Origin: Periplaneta americana
Taxonomy: Eukaryota; Arthropoda; Insecta; Blattodea; Blattidae
Length of the DNA stretch: 64,000 nucleotides
Direction of reading: 5' to 3'
NCBI RefSeq assembly: GCF_040183065.1
Contig: NC_091122.1
Span: forward strand, 154,588,455-154,652,454
The notes under the pieces were generated by a model. That model was given only the letters and a program-made list of their open reading frames with translations. It searched no databases and had not been told where the DNA came from. The translations under genes and the position numbers were made by a program. This document shows, piece after piece, positions 39,009-50,831 of the stretch (its first letter is position 1; every line of letters begins with the position of its first letter).

Positions 39009-39085
39009 AGTATTCTTATAATCTACAATAATATAGTAAAAGTTAACGTTATCAGAGACATATAATGTGAATCTTTACACGGTGT

Positions 39086-39175
39086 TCAAACGTCCAAAGT
39101 CATTTTCCCTATAAACATAAAAGATGCCACGGTGATAGCCAGTGAGAACACCAATGGCACAATTCCAGCAATCAC
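39086..39175 (-). CDS. SLC13-like exon 13 (stop codon)
   Basis: Acceptor GTATTTCAG. It encodes a last hydrophobic span, VIAGIVPLVFSLAITVASFM then FIGKMTLDV, and TGA at 39088-39086. No AATAAA follows within the 75 bp before a truncated mariner copy begins, so the poly(A) site is not located. Confidence 0.88.
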   Translation of the reverse strand: MIAGIVPLVFSLAITVASFMFIGKMTLDV

Positions 39176-39357
39176 CTGAAATACATAAGGATGTTCTTAT
39201 TATTTTTTTCTACGATAGTGCGTAAAGCTGCATTTTACCCACTGTTATCAGTGCGTAAAATGAACCTTTAAAACATTAGTGCGTAAAAAAGTAGTCACTT
39301 TACGCAATGCCGAATAAAATACAATATTCAACCATATACCTATATTATATTGTATAC

Positions 39358-40224
39358 TAAGGTAGGTGTCCCTGATATGGCCATGCTAAGGTTTGAGAAT
39401 TTTTCTAGTCGCCATTTTGAAAAAAATGTAAACCACTTTTTTCTTACTCGTTCTCAGTCTAATGGACTTTCTTAAAACAATTTCCTTTCCCCATAAAAAT
39501 AGCTTTAATTGTCCAAAAAGTCTCAAATTCCAAAAGTCTACCTAGTGGCCATATCAGGAACATGTGCACATGATATGGCCACCCTTGTTCCATGTTCTAC
39601 AAATCGTGATTGTTTTCAGTTTGATAACGCAGTTGTGCTAAAATTAAATAATTTTGGTGTAAAATGAATAAAAATGACACGTAATAATATTTTTTATAAT
39701 TCAAAAGTGTAGTCAAAACAGGTTTTTCCATAAAAAAAATTAAGTTGTTTTTCTTAAAACACAAAATTTTTGCGTAATCCCAGCTATAAGGCATGTAAAT
39801 TTGTCAAGTGAAAAAATAAAAATGAAATGAACCTGATATGGCCATGGTGCATTTGATATGGCCATATCAGGAGCAGGTAAGCTTTCACGAAAATCATTTC
39901 GTTATGAACAACTCGTAAAAGATACGCCATCAACGACAACACCAACCAACAGAACATTAAAAACTTAATGGAGTACTATGGTTTTCATGAAACAAGTCTT
40001 TGAAAAACATGCATAAAACAAAGGAGACTTACCAGAGAAAAATAAGAAGAGGTCACATGAAAACCGCAAAACAGGCAACTGACGCCATATTGCTCAACCT
40101 GACTGGATGGAAAACGATCAAGTGACATACCAGGATGCTCTTTCACTGGATGCTGCTGCAATTTAGCGAATTTTTAGGGGAGTGGCCATATCAGGAACAT
40201 GGCCATAACAGGAGCACCCACCTT
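39358..40224. mobile_element. TIR element with TGATATGGCC repeats
   Basis: Ends AAGGTAGGTGTCCCTGATAT and, inverted, AAGGTGGGTGCTCCTGTTAT, both next to TA. CCTGATATGGCC or its complement occurs at least eight times, clustered at both ends and near 39555-39590 and 39833-39870. Non-coding, in the last SLC13 intron. Confidence 0.75.
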
Positions 40225-40835
40225 AATAGTAAACGAATTTGATACATAATTTTATAATGTATTATATTATTCTATAATATAATTTATTAAATCTGAAACA
40301 TAAAAAATTATTATTACAAGTAGTTTGTCACTGAGAAATAAGGAAAAGCTGTTCACTTGAATTTATTTGAAGCAAAGCGTTACTGGATTATGCAATAAGG
40401 TAGGCGATGTTTGGATCCTGTGTCTCAACTCTATTCTCAATAATTATCTTAGCGTATGCTCGATTACACTAACCTCTAGCGCTTGAAAGTGGAACTAAAC
40501 GCCGGCGCACAGAGAAACAAAACACAGGAAAATTCGCTCAGTGTCCATTCTTTATAATCAATATTCGCTGATCAATCGTTGTACACTTGAAACAGACCAT
40601 TCTCGCTGAGCGTAGTTCCTTACAATTTGACGGGCAGATAAATTATCATATTGGTGCAAATGTTTAATGAAAATCTTGTCTTCGTTCGTTAAGCGACCCA
40701 TTATTCACAAAATGAGAACTCAAAACGGAAGAAAACAAATGATGATAGCACAACAAACGGCTTGGCCTGCTGAACTCGTAAGACCATAATGCTTAGTTCG
40801 GCATAAACGATCGATTTTGCACTGCCTTACAAAAA
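40225..40835. other. Intron segment, nothing recognised
   Basis: AT-rich; no element ends or exons could be supported. A MNxSLxNEDKIFIKHLHQYDNL-like minus reading near 40640-40700 hints at an old transposase fragment, too weak to call. Confidence 0.35.
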
Positions 40836-40839
40836 ATAA

Positions 40840-42000
40840 AAAATAATGTTTAATCAATCAATCAATCTTCTTAATGTATCCAGCTGTTTGCCGACAACAT
40901 AAAGTCCACTATAGTCCACTGTAGTATATTCAGTTGTTGTTTTTCACGAGAAATGAGGGGTATTTTGATCGGTGTTCATTATAGATGCCTGTTGCTAGTA
41001 GCCAGAGTTGGGGTGTAGTCAATATATACTGCAGGGCTGTGTCTTCTGCAACGGGTACTGATGATTTTAATTGACTTCTTTTGTGGTTTATGGATGGACA
41101 GTATAGAAGAATGTGTTCCAGATCTTCATCATGATTATTACACCACATACAAGTAGGATTATCAGAAATGTGAAATCGGTGTAGGTACAATTGAGTGACA
41201 ATGTGACCTGTTCTGGCTCTTGTTAAAAATGTTCGAACATGTCTGGGCAAGGTTTTGTACATTTCCAGGTCATTTGGTTTCTTTTGTACAGACTGTAAAA
41301 TTTTTCCTTTGTCAGAAGAGAACCAATTGTTGATTCATAGGTTTGTAAAATGAGACTTTACTGAAGCAAAATCACTGGATAGAGATATCACTTGAAGAAG
41401 TGTTGGTTGCAAATATGTTGCCTATTTTGCAATGTTATCAACTTTCTCGTTTCCAGGTATACCACAATGACTAGGTATCCATTGAAACGTTATTTCTTTT
41501 TGGAGTTCTTTTAGTTTAAGTAGTTGTTTCTGAATTGGAATAATTCTATATGCATATAGGTTTGGTACATATTTAATTATATTATATATTGGAGTCGGTA
41601 AGTATGCAAATAGATTTTTCAGAAATTTGAGTAACACACTGAAGAACAGTATCAATAGCTAGCAATTCAGTGTCAAGACTGGAGGAGGATGATCATGATA
41701 TGAAATAACTTTCTTGATATTTTGGAATATAATACCCTGATGTTCCATTATTAGGATTTAGAGATCCATCTGTATAAATTTGAAGGTGATCCTTATATGT
41801 GCTGCAGAGTAGTTCCATGGCATCTAACTTAAGAATGTATGGAGGATCATTTTTGGAATGATTTCCTGGAATTTGTATGCTATGTTCTGGAATCACTCAT
41901 TTCCATGTTGGAATTTCGTTCACAACTGGAGTTTTAGCAATAAGTGTGTCTATGATATAGATTGGTATTGCTTCTTTTTTTTTATTTTATAGAAATTACA
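40840..42000 (-). pseudogene. I-clade/jockey-type LINE 3' part with RNase H
   Basis: Broken frames on the minus strand: IYTDGSLNPNNGTSGY (41790 region, RNase H first Asp), TFQWIPSHCGIPGNEKVDNI (41440, RNase H), then RARTGHIVTQLYLHRFHISD and CMWCNNHDEDLEHILLYCP (41100-41230, C-terminal zinc-binding), tail through 40930. Same orientation as the SLC13 host gene. Stops and frameshifts. Confidence 0.85.
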
Positions 42001-42346
42001 CAGGATATCATCTGACAGTTTGAAGAACATCTGAGATCTGGATGAGGCTTGCAATTTTAAATGTATTTTTAGATCCTTTTGTAATATATAGTGTCTGGTT
42101 GGTTGAATGTTTAATAAATAGTACAAAATTAAATATTACAGTACTTTCCCAGTCTACAAGGACTGTGAAATTTGCCTGTGAAATAAACTTTCAAGTGAAA
42201 TCATTAGCTACTGAATATAACCTTTAAATTTTTTGCCTTTTCTTTGGCCCACTGTGTGGGACAGATATAGTCTATTTCGTCATTGTACTGTAGGTACACA
42301 TGTCTACTCTATTGCGATACAATAAATAAATTTCTACGATACCTAC

Positions 42347-42484
42347 CATATCCTTGATCGAAGTTTTGATTTTCTGATAAGCAATCGCATTTGGTATACT
42401 TCTCCATGGAAAGAGGAAGCAAAACGAGCAGCACACTCCAATAGCAACAATCACATGAGAGCCATATATTTTAGCATTTTTGCA
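42347..42484 (-). CDS. SLC13-like exon 12 (PNAI segment)
   Basis: Acceptor GTATTTTAG, donor ATG|GTAGGT. It encodes CKNAKIYGSHVIVAIGVCCS and FCFLFPWRSIPNAIAYQKIK, matching the 'ASFAFMLPVATPPNAIVF' region. PVATPPNAI is here PWRSIPNAI, another change in a normally invariant substrate loop. It is 46 codons, phase 0 to 0. Confidence 0.92.
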
Positions 42485-42594
42485 CTAAAATACAAACAAA
42501 ATTAATGTGTTAAGTTTTGTTTTATTTTCCTATGTTAATTTTAAATACAACCACTTAAATGTTCATTCATTAAAGGCAACAGAAATTAACTTAC

Positions 42595-42782
42595 CAATTC
42601 TCCAAATATTGGAGCACAAATGAAGAACACGACAACGCTATCCATGACTTGTGTGAGCATCACTGTGCAGAGACAAGCCAGGGACAGTATCAGTCCGTGG
42701 TGCATCTCTCTCAGCGACTTCACATCAAGCCATTCCAGTAATTCCGAGTCCTTCATTGCAAGATACATTGCAAAACCACCGC
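42595..42782 (-). CDS. SLC13-like exon 11 (altered second SNT motif)
   Basis: Acceptor TTGCTTCAG, donor TTG|GTAAGT. It encodes GGGFAMYLAMKDSELLEWLD, a helical segment, then LTQVMDSVVVFFICAPIF. Counting back from the conserved Pro-Ile-Phe, the canonical T-E-C-T-S-N-V reads T-Q-V-M-D-S-V (residues 477-483), so the Ser-Asn pair of the second SNT motif is Asp-Ser. Confidence 0.92.
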
Positions 42783-42978
42783 CTGAAGCAAAGGAAATTC
42801 AAATGCTCTGTTTAATGTCACTGTTGTACTACACAAATTGAAGAGTTGGATCGAATAACGGTCTATGTTCCAATCTGCTAACTGTGCAGGAGGAACAGAA
42901 ATGTTACATCGTAATTCCGCTCATAAATTTACTATCAGACAGGCAACATAGACCGATATTCCATCAATACATTTTGTA

Positions 42979-43563
42979 CACTAACAAGTAAACATTCTGA
43001 TAGGGGCAGATAAAAAAGTTAAATATTTTTCTTCCACCATGTTAATAATGTCAAAAGAAGTGCTTATACAAATTTCGGCCACTCGATCGCAATTACGAGG
43101 CCGTCCAGAAAGTGATTTTCTCTGGGGCCGTTTATAGAAAAAAAGCACAATTGCATGGAAATATTTATTCAAATAGTTACAGCAACTGAAGCGCTATTTG
43201 TCAACATATCCCCCACTGGAATTGAGACATTTGTCATACCATGGGATCAATTTTTGTATCCTTGTGTCGTAGAAGTCAGCCGCCTGGAATCGGAACCAGC
43301 GTTTGACAGCCGTCTGCACCTCTCTGTCGATCCCATGATATGACAAATGTTGAAAAATAGCTCAACTATTGCTGTGTCTGTTCCAATAAATTTTTCCAAT
43401 AAAATTCTGTATTCGTTCTGTCAATGGGCCCTAGCAAACTTATTTTTTACGGCCCTCGTGATTGTGGTCAAGTGGCCAAAATTTGTGTAAGCACTTCTTT
43501 TGACATTGTTAACATGGTGAAAAAAACCTTTTTATCTGCCCCTCAGAATGTTTGCTTGTAAGT
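42979..43563. mobile_element. Foldback element with about 125-bp arms
   Basis: Left arm 42979-43103 and right arm 43443-43563 are inverted: AACATTCTGATAGGGGCAGA vs the complement of TCTGCCCCTCAGAATGTT, and ATGTCAAAAGAAGTGCTTAT vs its partner. The interior holds a mariner remnant. Confidence 0.85.
43145..43345 (-). pseudogene. Mariner transposase C-terminus
   Basis: Minus-strand reading HGIDREVQTAVKRWFRFQAA then DFYDTRIQKLIPWYDKCLNS and a stop near 43190, the C-terminal end of a mariner transposase. It lies between the arms of the foldback, so the arms may be the ends of a larger deleted mariner-like element. Confidence 0.72.
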
Positions 43564-43749
43564 GAAGTATGAGAATGTATGTTATTGAAAGTAATATTAC
43601 ACATCATAGAAGTTTGTAATATTTTTAACTCCAAGAAATGCTACTGGGGAATACAGACAATAAACAGTTTTATACAATTAGAATATTATGCAATATACAA
43701 AATCAATAAAAAGGTTCAATTACGAACAAAATGATTATGACGTTTCTAA

Positions 43750-44262
43750 GTGCTAGGCCTATATATTAATATCCTGTCGGAAAATCTGAAAGTTAGAATT
43801 TATAAAACAGTTATATTACCGGTTCTTCTTTATGGTTATGAAACTTGGACCCTCACTTTGAGAGAGGAACAGAGATTAAGAGCGTTTGAGAATAAGGTTT
43901 TTAGGAAAATATTTGGGGCTAAGAGGGATGAAGTTATAGGGGAATGGAGAAAGTTACACAACACAGAACTGCACGCATTGTATTCTTCACCTGACATAAT
44001 TAGTAACATTAAATCCAGACGTTTGAGATGGACAGGACATGAAGCACATACGGGTGAATCCAGAAATGCATATAGAGTGTTAGTTGGGAGGGCGGAGGGA
44101 AAAAGACCTTTGAGGAGGCCGAGACGTAGATGGGAGGATAATATTAAAATGGATTTGAGGGAGGTGGAATATGATGGTAGCGACTGGATTAATCTTGCAC
44201 AGGATTGAGACCGATGGCGGGCTTATGTGAGGGCGGCAATAAACCTACAGATTCCTTAAAAG
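43750..44262 (+). pseudogene. LINE C-terminal remnant (RRPRRRWEDNI family)
   Basis: KVRIYKTVILPVLLYGYETW, LREEQRLRAFENKVFRKIFG, then RPRRRWEDNIKMDLREVEYD and, after one stop, DRWRAYVRAAINLQIP. 3' end at AAAAGCCATAAGTAAGTA. A second copy is on the minus strand at 52370-52735. Opposite orientation to the host gene. Confidence 0.85.
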
Positions 44263-44781
44263 CCATAAGTAAGTATTAAATATTTTGCAGAAAAAAAAGT
44301 GCGTTATTTCCGATCCTCCCTCCTATTTACATATAAATGTTTTATGTGAACTCCTGAAAAATTACATGTACCGGTATCTACTTACTTCAATAGTGAAATT
44401 TATAACAATGAAGACAACAGTCTTAATTTTTGTATTATAAAAAATGATTTTTCGATGTAATCCAGAAAACTGAAGTTCAGCTTTTTATGTAAATGACTGC
44501 TAAATGATTTTATTTACCTACGACTTTCAAATACGGTTCAAGAAAACAAATCATAGTCTAACTAGTAATCGCTCGAAACATGATAGAGAAACCAAATAGC
44601 GAAATGCATACTACTTAAAAATGAATTAATGAGTAGGCTGCATGCCATCTCCGTAACAATTTTCTTTTTAGTTACTCCATAAACTGTATAATGAAAAATG
44701 ACAGCATTATTAGTGAGTACTTCCCGCCATCTCACTCATCAACAAAGAAATTAAATATTACAAACATTTAGGCCTACATAC

Positions 44782-44871
44782 CAACTGTAAAGAAAATGGA
44801 CCAAGGAAATCTCTTAGTGGTTGCCTTCCATGGAATCAATGATGTTCCTGCTCTTGTAGGGCGAGAATCAT
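44782..44871 (-). CDS. SLC13-like exon 10
   Basis: Acceptor TATTTGCAG, donor TTG|GTATGT. It encodes DSRPTRAGTSLIPWKATTKR followed by FPWSIFFTV, matching the 'LLDWK...KKFPWGIVLLLGG' segment. Phase 1 at both ends agrees with its neighbours. Confidence 0.92.
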
Positions 44872-44971
44872 CTGCAAATAAAGTTAAGAACAAATAACGA
44901 TTTTTAAATATAAAAAATTTAAAATTTAAGGAAATTTTGATTCTGTACAAAAATTCATATTACATTATTAC

Positions 44972-47900
44972 CAGTCCCGGCTCATGGTTTTCAAATAGGA
45001 GAAGGCTCTAAAAGACGGGCTTCCGGAGTTGTATATTTATTTATTCGTCTATTTATTTTCGTAAGTAGTTAGAACAGTAATGTTAAAAGTCTAAAATAGG
45101 ATTCAAGGATATTTTGTACCAGAAAACTCATGCCATGGACATTTCGTCAGACTAACAGTTGGTACCAATGTACTTTTGGTCATGTGCTCAATACGTACGA
45201 GTGGACTTTTGGTCATATGCTCAATGCGTACCAGGCTACTAGAGTAAAAATAGAGGTTATACACTGTTCATTTATTGCAATATTTATTTACAGTAATTTT
45301 ACTGTCTTGAAAATAGAGATTACCAGAATTAACTTCAAAAAGTTCCAGCAAAGTTGTGGCAAAGAACTCTTATACACTGGGGGATATTACCCTCATCAGG
45401 ATATTCTTGATAGACAAACACAACACACTCAACCCGCTTATCATCTTGATACTTCTTCTTCTTCTTCTTCTTCTTTATAAGTGATTGCCCACTTTGTAAT
45501 TTCTCCACATCCCGCTGAATTTTGATGACCTCCCTTTGTAAGTGCTCAAGAAGACAAAATAGAGACGGATGATCTTTTCATCCATCTTATTATATTATGC
45601 TTCGTATGTGAAGTTACTTAGGAAACGTACAAAAATCAGATCCCGTGAAGTTTCTTAGGAAACGTACAAGAATCAGATCCCGAGAAGTTACTTAGGAAAC
45701 GTACAAGAATCAGATCCTATGAAGTTACTTAGGAAACGTACAAAAATCAGATCCCGTGAAGTTTCTTAGGAAACGTACAAGAATCAGATGCTCAGAAGTT
45801 ACTTAGGAAACGTACTAGAATCAGATCCTATGAAGTTTCTTAGAAAACGTACAAGAATAAAATCCTATGAAGTTTCTTAGGAAACGTACAAGAATCAGGT
45901 CCTGAGAAGTTACTTAGGAAACGTACAAGAATCAGATACTATGAAGTTTCTTAGGAAACGTACAAGAATCAGATCCTATGAAGTTACTTAGGAAACGTAC
46001 AAAAATCAGATCCCGTGAAGTTTCTTAGGAAACGTACAAGAATCAAATCCTGAGAAGTTACTTAGAAAACGTACTAGAATCAGATCCTATGAAGTTTCTT
46101 AGGAAACGTACAAGAATAAAATCCTATGAAGTTTCTTAGGAAACGTACAAGAATCAGGTCCTGAAAAGTTACTTAGGAAACGTACTAGAATCAGATCCTA
46201 TGAAGTTTCTTAGAAAACGTACAAGAATAAAATCCTATGAAGTTTCTTAGTAAACGTACAAAAATCAGGTCCTGAGAAGTTACTTAGGAAACGTACAAGA
46301 ATCAGATACTATGAAGTTTCTTAGGAAACGTACAAGAATCAGATCCTATGAAGTTACTTAGGAAACGTACAAAAATCAGATCCCGTGAAGTTTCTTAGGA
46401 AACGTACAAGAATCAAATCCTGAGAAGTTACTTAGAAAACGTACTAGAATCAGATCCTATGAAGTTTCTTAGGAAACGTACAAGAATAAAATCCTATGAA
46501 GTTTCTTAGGAAACGTACAAGAATCAGGTCCTGAAAAGTTACTTAGGAAACGTACAGGAATCAGATACTATGAAGTTTCTTAGGAAACGTACAGGAATCA
46601 GATCCTGAGAAGTTACTTAGGAAACGTACAAGAATCAGATACTATGAAGTTTCTTAGGAAACGTACAAGAATCAGATCCTGAGAAGTTACTTAGGAAACG
46701 TACAAGAATCAGATCCTATAAAGTTTCTTAGGAAACGTACAAGAATCATCCTGTGAAGTTACTTAGGAAACGAAATACAAGAATCAGATCCTGTGAAGTT
46801 TCTTAGGAAACGAACAAGAATCCTCCTGTGAAGTTACTTAGGAGACGTACGAGAATCAGGTCCTTTGACGTTACTTAGGAAACGTAATACAAGAAACAGA
46901 TCCTGTGAAATTACTTAGGAAACGTAATACAAGAATCAGATCCTGTGAAGTTAATTAGCAAACGTACAACAGTCAGATCCTGTGAAGTTACTTAGGAAAC
47001 GTACAACAATCAGATCCTGTGAAGTTACTTAGGAAACGTAAGACAAGAATCAGATCCTGTGAAGTTACTTAGCAAACGTACAACAATCAGATCCTGTGAA
47101 GTTACTTAGGAAAGGTACAACAATCAGATCCTGTGAAGTTACTTAGGAAACGTACAAGAATCAGATCCTGTGAAGTTACTTAGAAAACGTACAACAATCA
47201 GATCCTGTGAAGTTACTTAGGAAACGAAATACAAGAATGTGAAGTTACTTTGGAAACGTACGACAATCAGATCCTGTGAAGTTTCTTAGGAAACGTACAA
47301 CAATCAGATCCTGTGAAGTTTCTTAGGAAACGTACAACAATCAGATCCTGTGAAGTTACTTAGGAAACGTAATACAAGAATCAGATCCTGTGAAGTTTCT
47401 TAGGAAATATACAAGAATCAGATCCTGTGAAGTTACTTAATAAACGTACAAGAATCAGATCCTGTGAAGTTTCTTAGGAAACGTACAACAATCAGATCCT
47501 GTGAAGTTACTTAGGAAACGTAATACAAGAATCAGATCCTGTGAAGTTTCTTAGGAAATATACAAGAATCAGATCCTGTGAAGTTACTTAATAAACGTAC
47601 AAGAATCAGATCCTGTGAAGTTTCTTAGGAATCGTACAACAATCAGATCCTGTGAAGTTACTTAGGAAACGTAATACAAGAATCAGATCCTGTGAAGTTT
47701 CTTAGGAAATATACAAGAATCAGATCCTGTGAAGTTACTTAATAAACGTACAAGAATCAGATCCTGTGAAGTTTCTTAGGAAACATACAAGAATCAGATC
47801 TGTGAAGTTACTTAGGAAACGTACAAGAATCAGATCCTGTGAAGTTACTTAGGAAACGTACAACAATCTGATCCTGTGAAGTTATTTAGGAAACGTAATA

Positions 47901-48478
47901 CAACAATCAGATCCTGTGAAGTTGGATATGTACGACAATCAGATCCTGTGAAGTTACTTAGAAAACGTCCTAATGACATTTTTCTTTTATGTGCGAAATG
48001 TCCCAGGTGCGAGTTTACGGGGATGAAAAGTCCCGATTCATAAAACAGAGTTATGAATGGCAAATTAGGTCTAAGTTTAAATTTCATTTCCTGCAAAATG
48101 AAATAAATTCGACATTCCCCCTTCTTGCAGTGAAGTCTTCAATTTTAATAATGATAAAATTGACAAAATTCTGTGTACGTCACTGACTAGAATGAATTGT
48201 TGATTATAGGCGAAGGCTTTTTAAACTTGACATAAACTATACCGTACATATAGCATATTGCCTGATCTACTGTACTGGTAGGCTTACTTACATCTGAAAA
48301 ACATCTACTGATATCAACAGTTCTCAACGTATTTACTATCTTTACCGAATGGACTGAGTAAAATTTCTAAATGTTTCCTATTCATTTAAATTCTGAATTC
48401 CATCATTGAAAATAACATACTTTTACATTTTTGTAGGAATGGCTTCGTCTTAGAGCCTTCAACTAGGAGCCGCGACTG
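44972..48478. mobile_element. hAT-like element carrying a minisatellite
   Basis: Left end CAGTCCCGGCTCATGG, then GAAGGCTCTAAAAGACG; right end inverted CAGTCGCGGCTCCTAG, then GAAGGCTCTAAGACG. Flanks ATTATTAC and ATTACTAC differ at one base (8-bp duplication). 3.5 kb, of which about 2.4 kb is the 37-bp array. No transposase is recognised; a Lys-rich minus frame near 45400-45600 is unexplained. Confidence 0.8.
45606..47970. repeat. 37-bp minisatellite with higher-order repeats
   Basis: About 64 units of GTGAAGTTACTTAGGAAACG plus TACAAGAATCAGATCCT. Units alternate between GTTACTT and GTTTCTT types. A 370-bp block (10 units) is repeated at about 45831 and 46201. A 151-bp block (4 units, one lengthened by an AAT insert) is repeated at about 47370, 47521 and 47672. 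Confidence 0.95.
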
Positions 48479-48582
48479 ATTACTACTTAACAATTAAATA
48501 TCTTCAATGAGTCTATATAATTTTTTGTGGAAAGAAATGAACGATATCAGAAACAAATCTTACAAGAAGAAATAGTTATAAC

Positions 48583-49849
48583 TAGGGAGCGGATTTTTAT
48601 GTGCTAAAAAATTTAAATACATTTATTTTTTTATGTGCTAAAAAGTAAGAAAATATTTACTAAAAATAAAAATTATATTTTTTTAATATGACAAAAATAC
48701 CTTAATTAGCTTGAAAAAAAAATGTTACTAGGTACTCACCAACCACACTTGAGTGCTAGTAATTGACCGAGAATTGCAGTGAACAACAAAGGTCATCTCC
48801 AAATTCTCCATCACAAATGCATGCCGATTATCTCTGAACAACGACTTATACTGTGAAAACGATCTTTCCACATCACAGGACGTCAGACGTGCATATTTAA
48901 AGAGATGAATGTCACAAACACATACACCGTCAATTTCACCTACAGACACATCCTCCAATACGTGAGCAACTTTACACATTTTTTATATCCACTGTTTTTC
49001 CCAAACACATTCTGAAATTTGTCCCTTAGTAATTGTGCTTCTGAACTTGGTAGCGAGTCTAGTTTAATTTCCACGGCACGCATCTCCCTGTCAAACAACA
49101 GATTTTTGGATGTTTCGAGTTTTTTTTATGGTGTCACACAAAAAGCTTAAATTTGCTAATAGGAAAGTTAAATCGTTTTTTTAAATAACTATCTTTCAGT
49201 ATATCTTGAAGGATATCGATTGACGAAGCCCAATAACAGGGAATCACAACAAGACGTATTGCCTTACTTGATGGACATGAGCGAGAGGCGAGAGATTTGT
49301 TTAAATTAAATAATGTTCATTCCGGAGCTCTTATCTGTTGTGTTTCACAAACAAAGCGTGGAATGAAATCATTTTCAGCAACAATAAACATTCCTAATTA
49401 TGTGTTGCAAGATCTCTCCTCCGTGTCCATGCTAATTTATTCTCTAATAATAACACTGAATTGCTGCCTAGCAGTTCTCAGAACTTGAGGCGATACTATT
49501 ACAAAAATGGATCACGGATACACCACACAGCGCTTAGAAACCCGAAGCAACCAAGAATTCTTAAAAAAAGATGACGTACTTCTGAGTGATATAATTGATT
49601 TAGTTTTAAAATATTTAAAAGTTCTTGTAAAAAATTATTTAAGTAAAAAAAAAATCCAAGATTTATGTGTTTATGACAGATTTCCTGAAAATATGTATTT
49701 ACATAATTTTTTTTGTGAAAATATGTGTTTTATGTGCAATAAAATTCGGGTTTTAAACTTGAAACTTCATGTTCGGAATTTTTAACTTTGTTAATTGTGT
49801 TTTATCACACGCAAAAATAATATTTAATTACCTAGGAATCCGCTCCTAA
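48583..49849 (-). mobile_element. Degenerate hAT element, relative of the 15-kb one
   Basis: Ends TAGGGAGCGGATTTTTATG and, inverted, TTAGGAGCGGATTCC, with the exact 8-bp flank GTTATAAC (48575-48582, 49850-49857). Minus frame 48979-48728 keeps [20 protein letters not shown], the hAT dimerisation end. The rest of the transposase is broken. Confidence 0.88.
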
Positions 49850-49926
49850 GTTATAACAAAATTCTAAAATTAATTTATCATCAAATTAAGCTATCTTCTT
49901 TAGACTGGTTCTCTTCAACGATACTA

Positions 49927-50700
49927 AAGGGTTTATCACGTACGACGCAACCGCCTGCCCACATCTCCCACGGCACGTCTACCGCATACGCCTAGCACAG
50001 TTTCCGCGTCACGGCCCGGCTTGTCTCCCCTGAGTTGTGCGTAAACTAAGAAGTAATATGACTACATTAAACTTACCTTTATTTAAAGAAGGTGCTCAAA
50101 ATGACGTTTCTCTGCTGCACGTTTAAACACTAGACGAATTTCGGCTACAGAAATTTTATTTGTTGAAATCACAATCACTGAAATGTTAAACGAGGCAACG
50201 ACTTTTTCTAATCTATTCCTAAGGCCGCTGCCATCTCGTCTAATTTTTCCTCAGTTACAACGCTTTGTTTTCTAGTTTTCTTTATGTTTCACACGGATCC
50301 AGTCTCTTTAAAGTTTTCTAGTAATCTGCATATCATCGATTTATTGGGAACATGTACGCTGGGAAATTTTTGTATAAAAGCAAGCTGACATTCCACATAC
50401 GACTCTGTTCTTGCATAGTTTAACACAATAAAGACTCGTTGCTCCCTAGTGTATAACATATCGAAAGAAACTACACACAATAAGCATGAACAAACGTGTA
50501 CTCAATCACACAGCAAACGAAACTGAACGAGGCTGAGTAATACGCACTGTTTACAGCTAAGGCGCCTACAAGACTAATCTTGTTACGAGAAACGGGGAAG
50601 ACCGCCAGCTGCGCAATCGGTGAGTGCTGCCTTCCTGCCAAGCTAATGCTTTACGAGCAACGCCGGAGACCTGGAGTTGCGTCGTAAGTGAGAAACCCGT
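49927..50700 (-). mobile_element. Deleted IS630/DUF4817-type element with TIRs
   Basis: Ends AAGGGTTTATCACGTACGAC and, inverted, ACGGGTTTCTCACTTACGAC, flanked by TA. Minus frame 50480-50289 gives YTREQRVFIVLNYARTESYV and NKSMICRLLENFKETGSV (transposase N-terminal helix-turn-helix), then jumps to KRAAEKRHFEHLL near 50110, the last residues. The catalytic core is deleted. Confidence 0.82.
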
Positions 50701-50736
50701 TATTTCGTTATCTGGTAGGAAGATCTTGATACCTAC

Positions 50737-50831
50737 TGTCAGGCCTGAAGAAATGAATGAAATTCAGAGTGGAAGGGATGGCGTTCATGAGGAATATAAT
50801 AATTGCAAATACGGATGGATCCTTTATACGC
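50737..50831 (-). CDS. SLC13-like exon 9
   Basis: Acceptor GTTTAATTTCAG, donor ACA|GTAGGT. It encodes RIKDPSVFAIIIFLMNAIPS and NFIHFFRPD, equivalent to the '.SDATVAIFVATLLFIVPS' helix. Skipping it would join exons 8 and 10 into an immediate TGA, so it is required. Its donor lies about 35 bp from the terminal repeat of a TIR element (49927-50700). Confidence 0.85.

Noticed and set aside
45500-45600. Minus-strand coiled-coil-like reading (HLQREVIKIQRDVEKLQSGQ)
   Set aside because: Looks protein-like but is short, has a Lys run from a TTC microsatellite and lies inside the hAT-like element. Not enough to call a gene.
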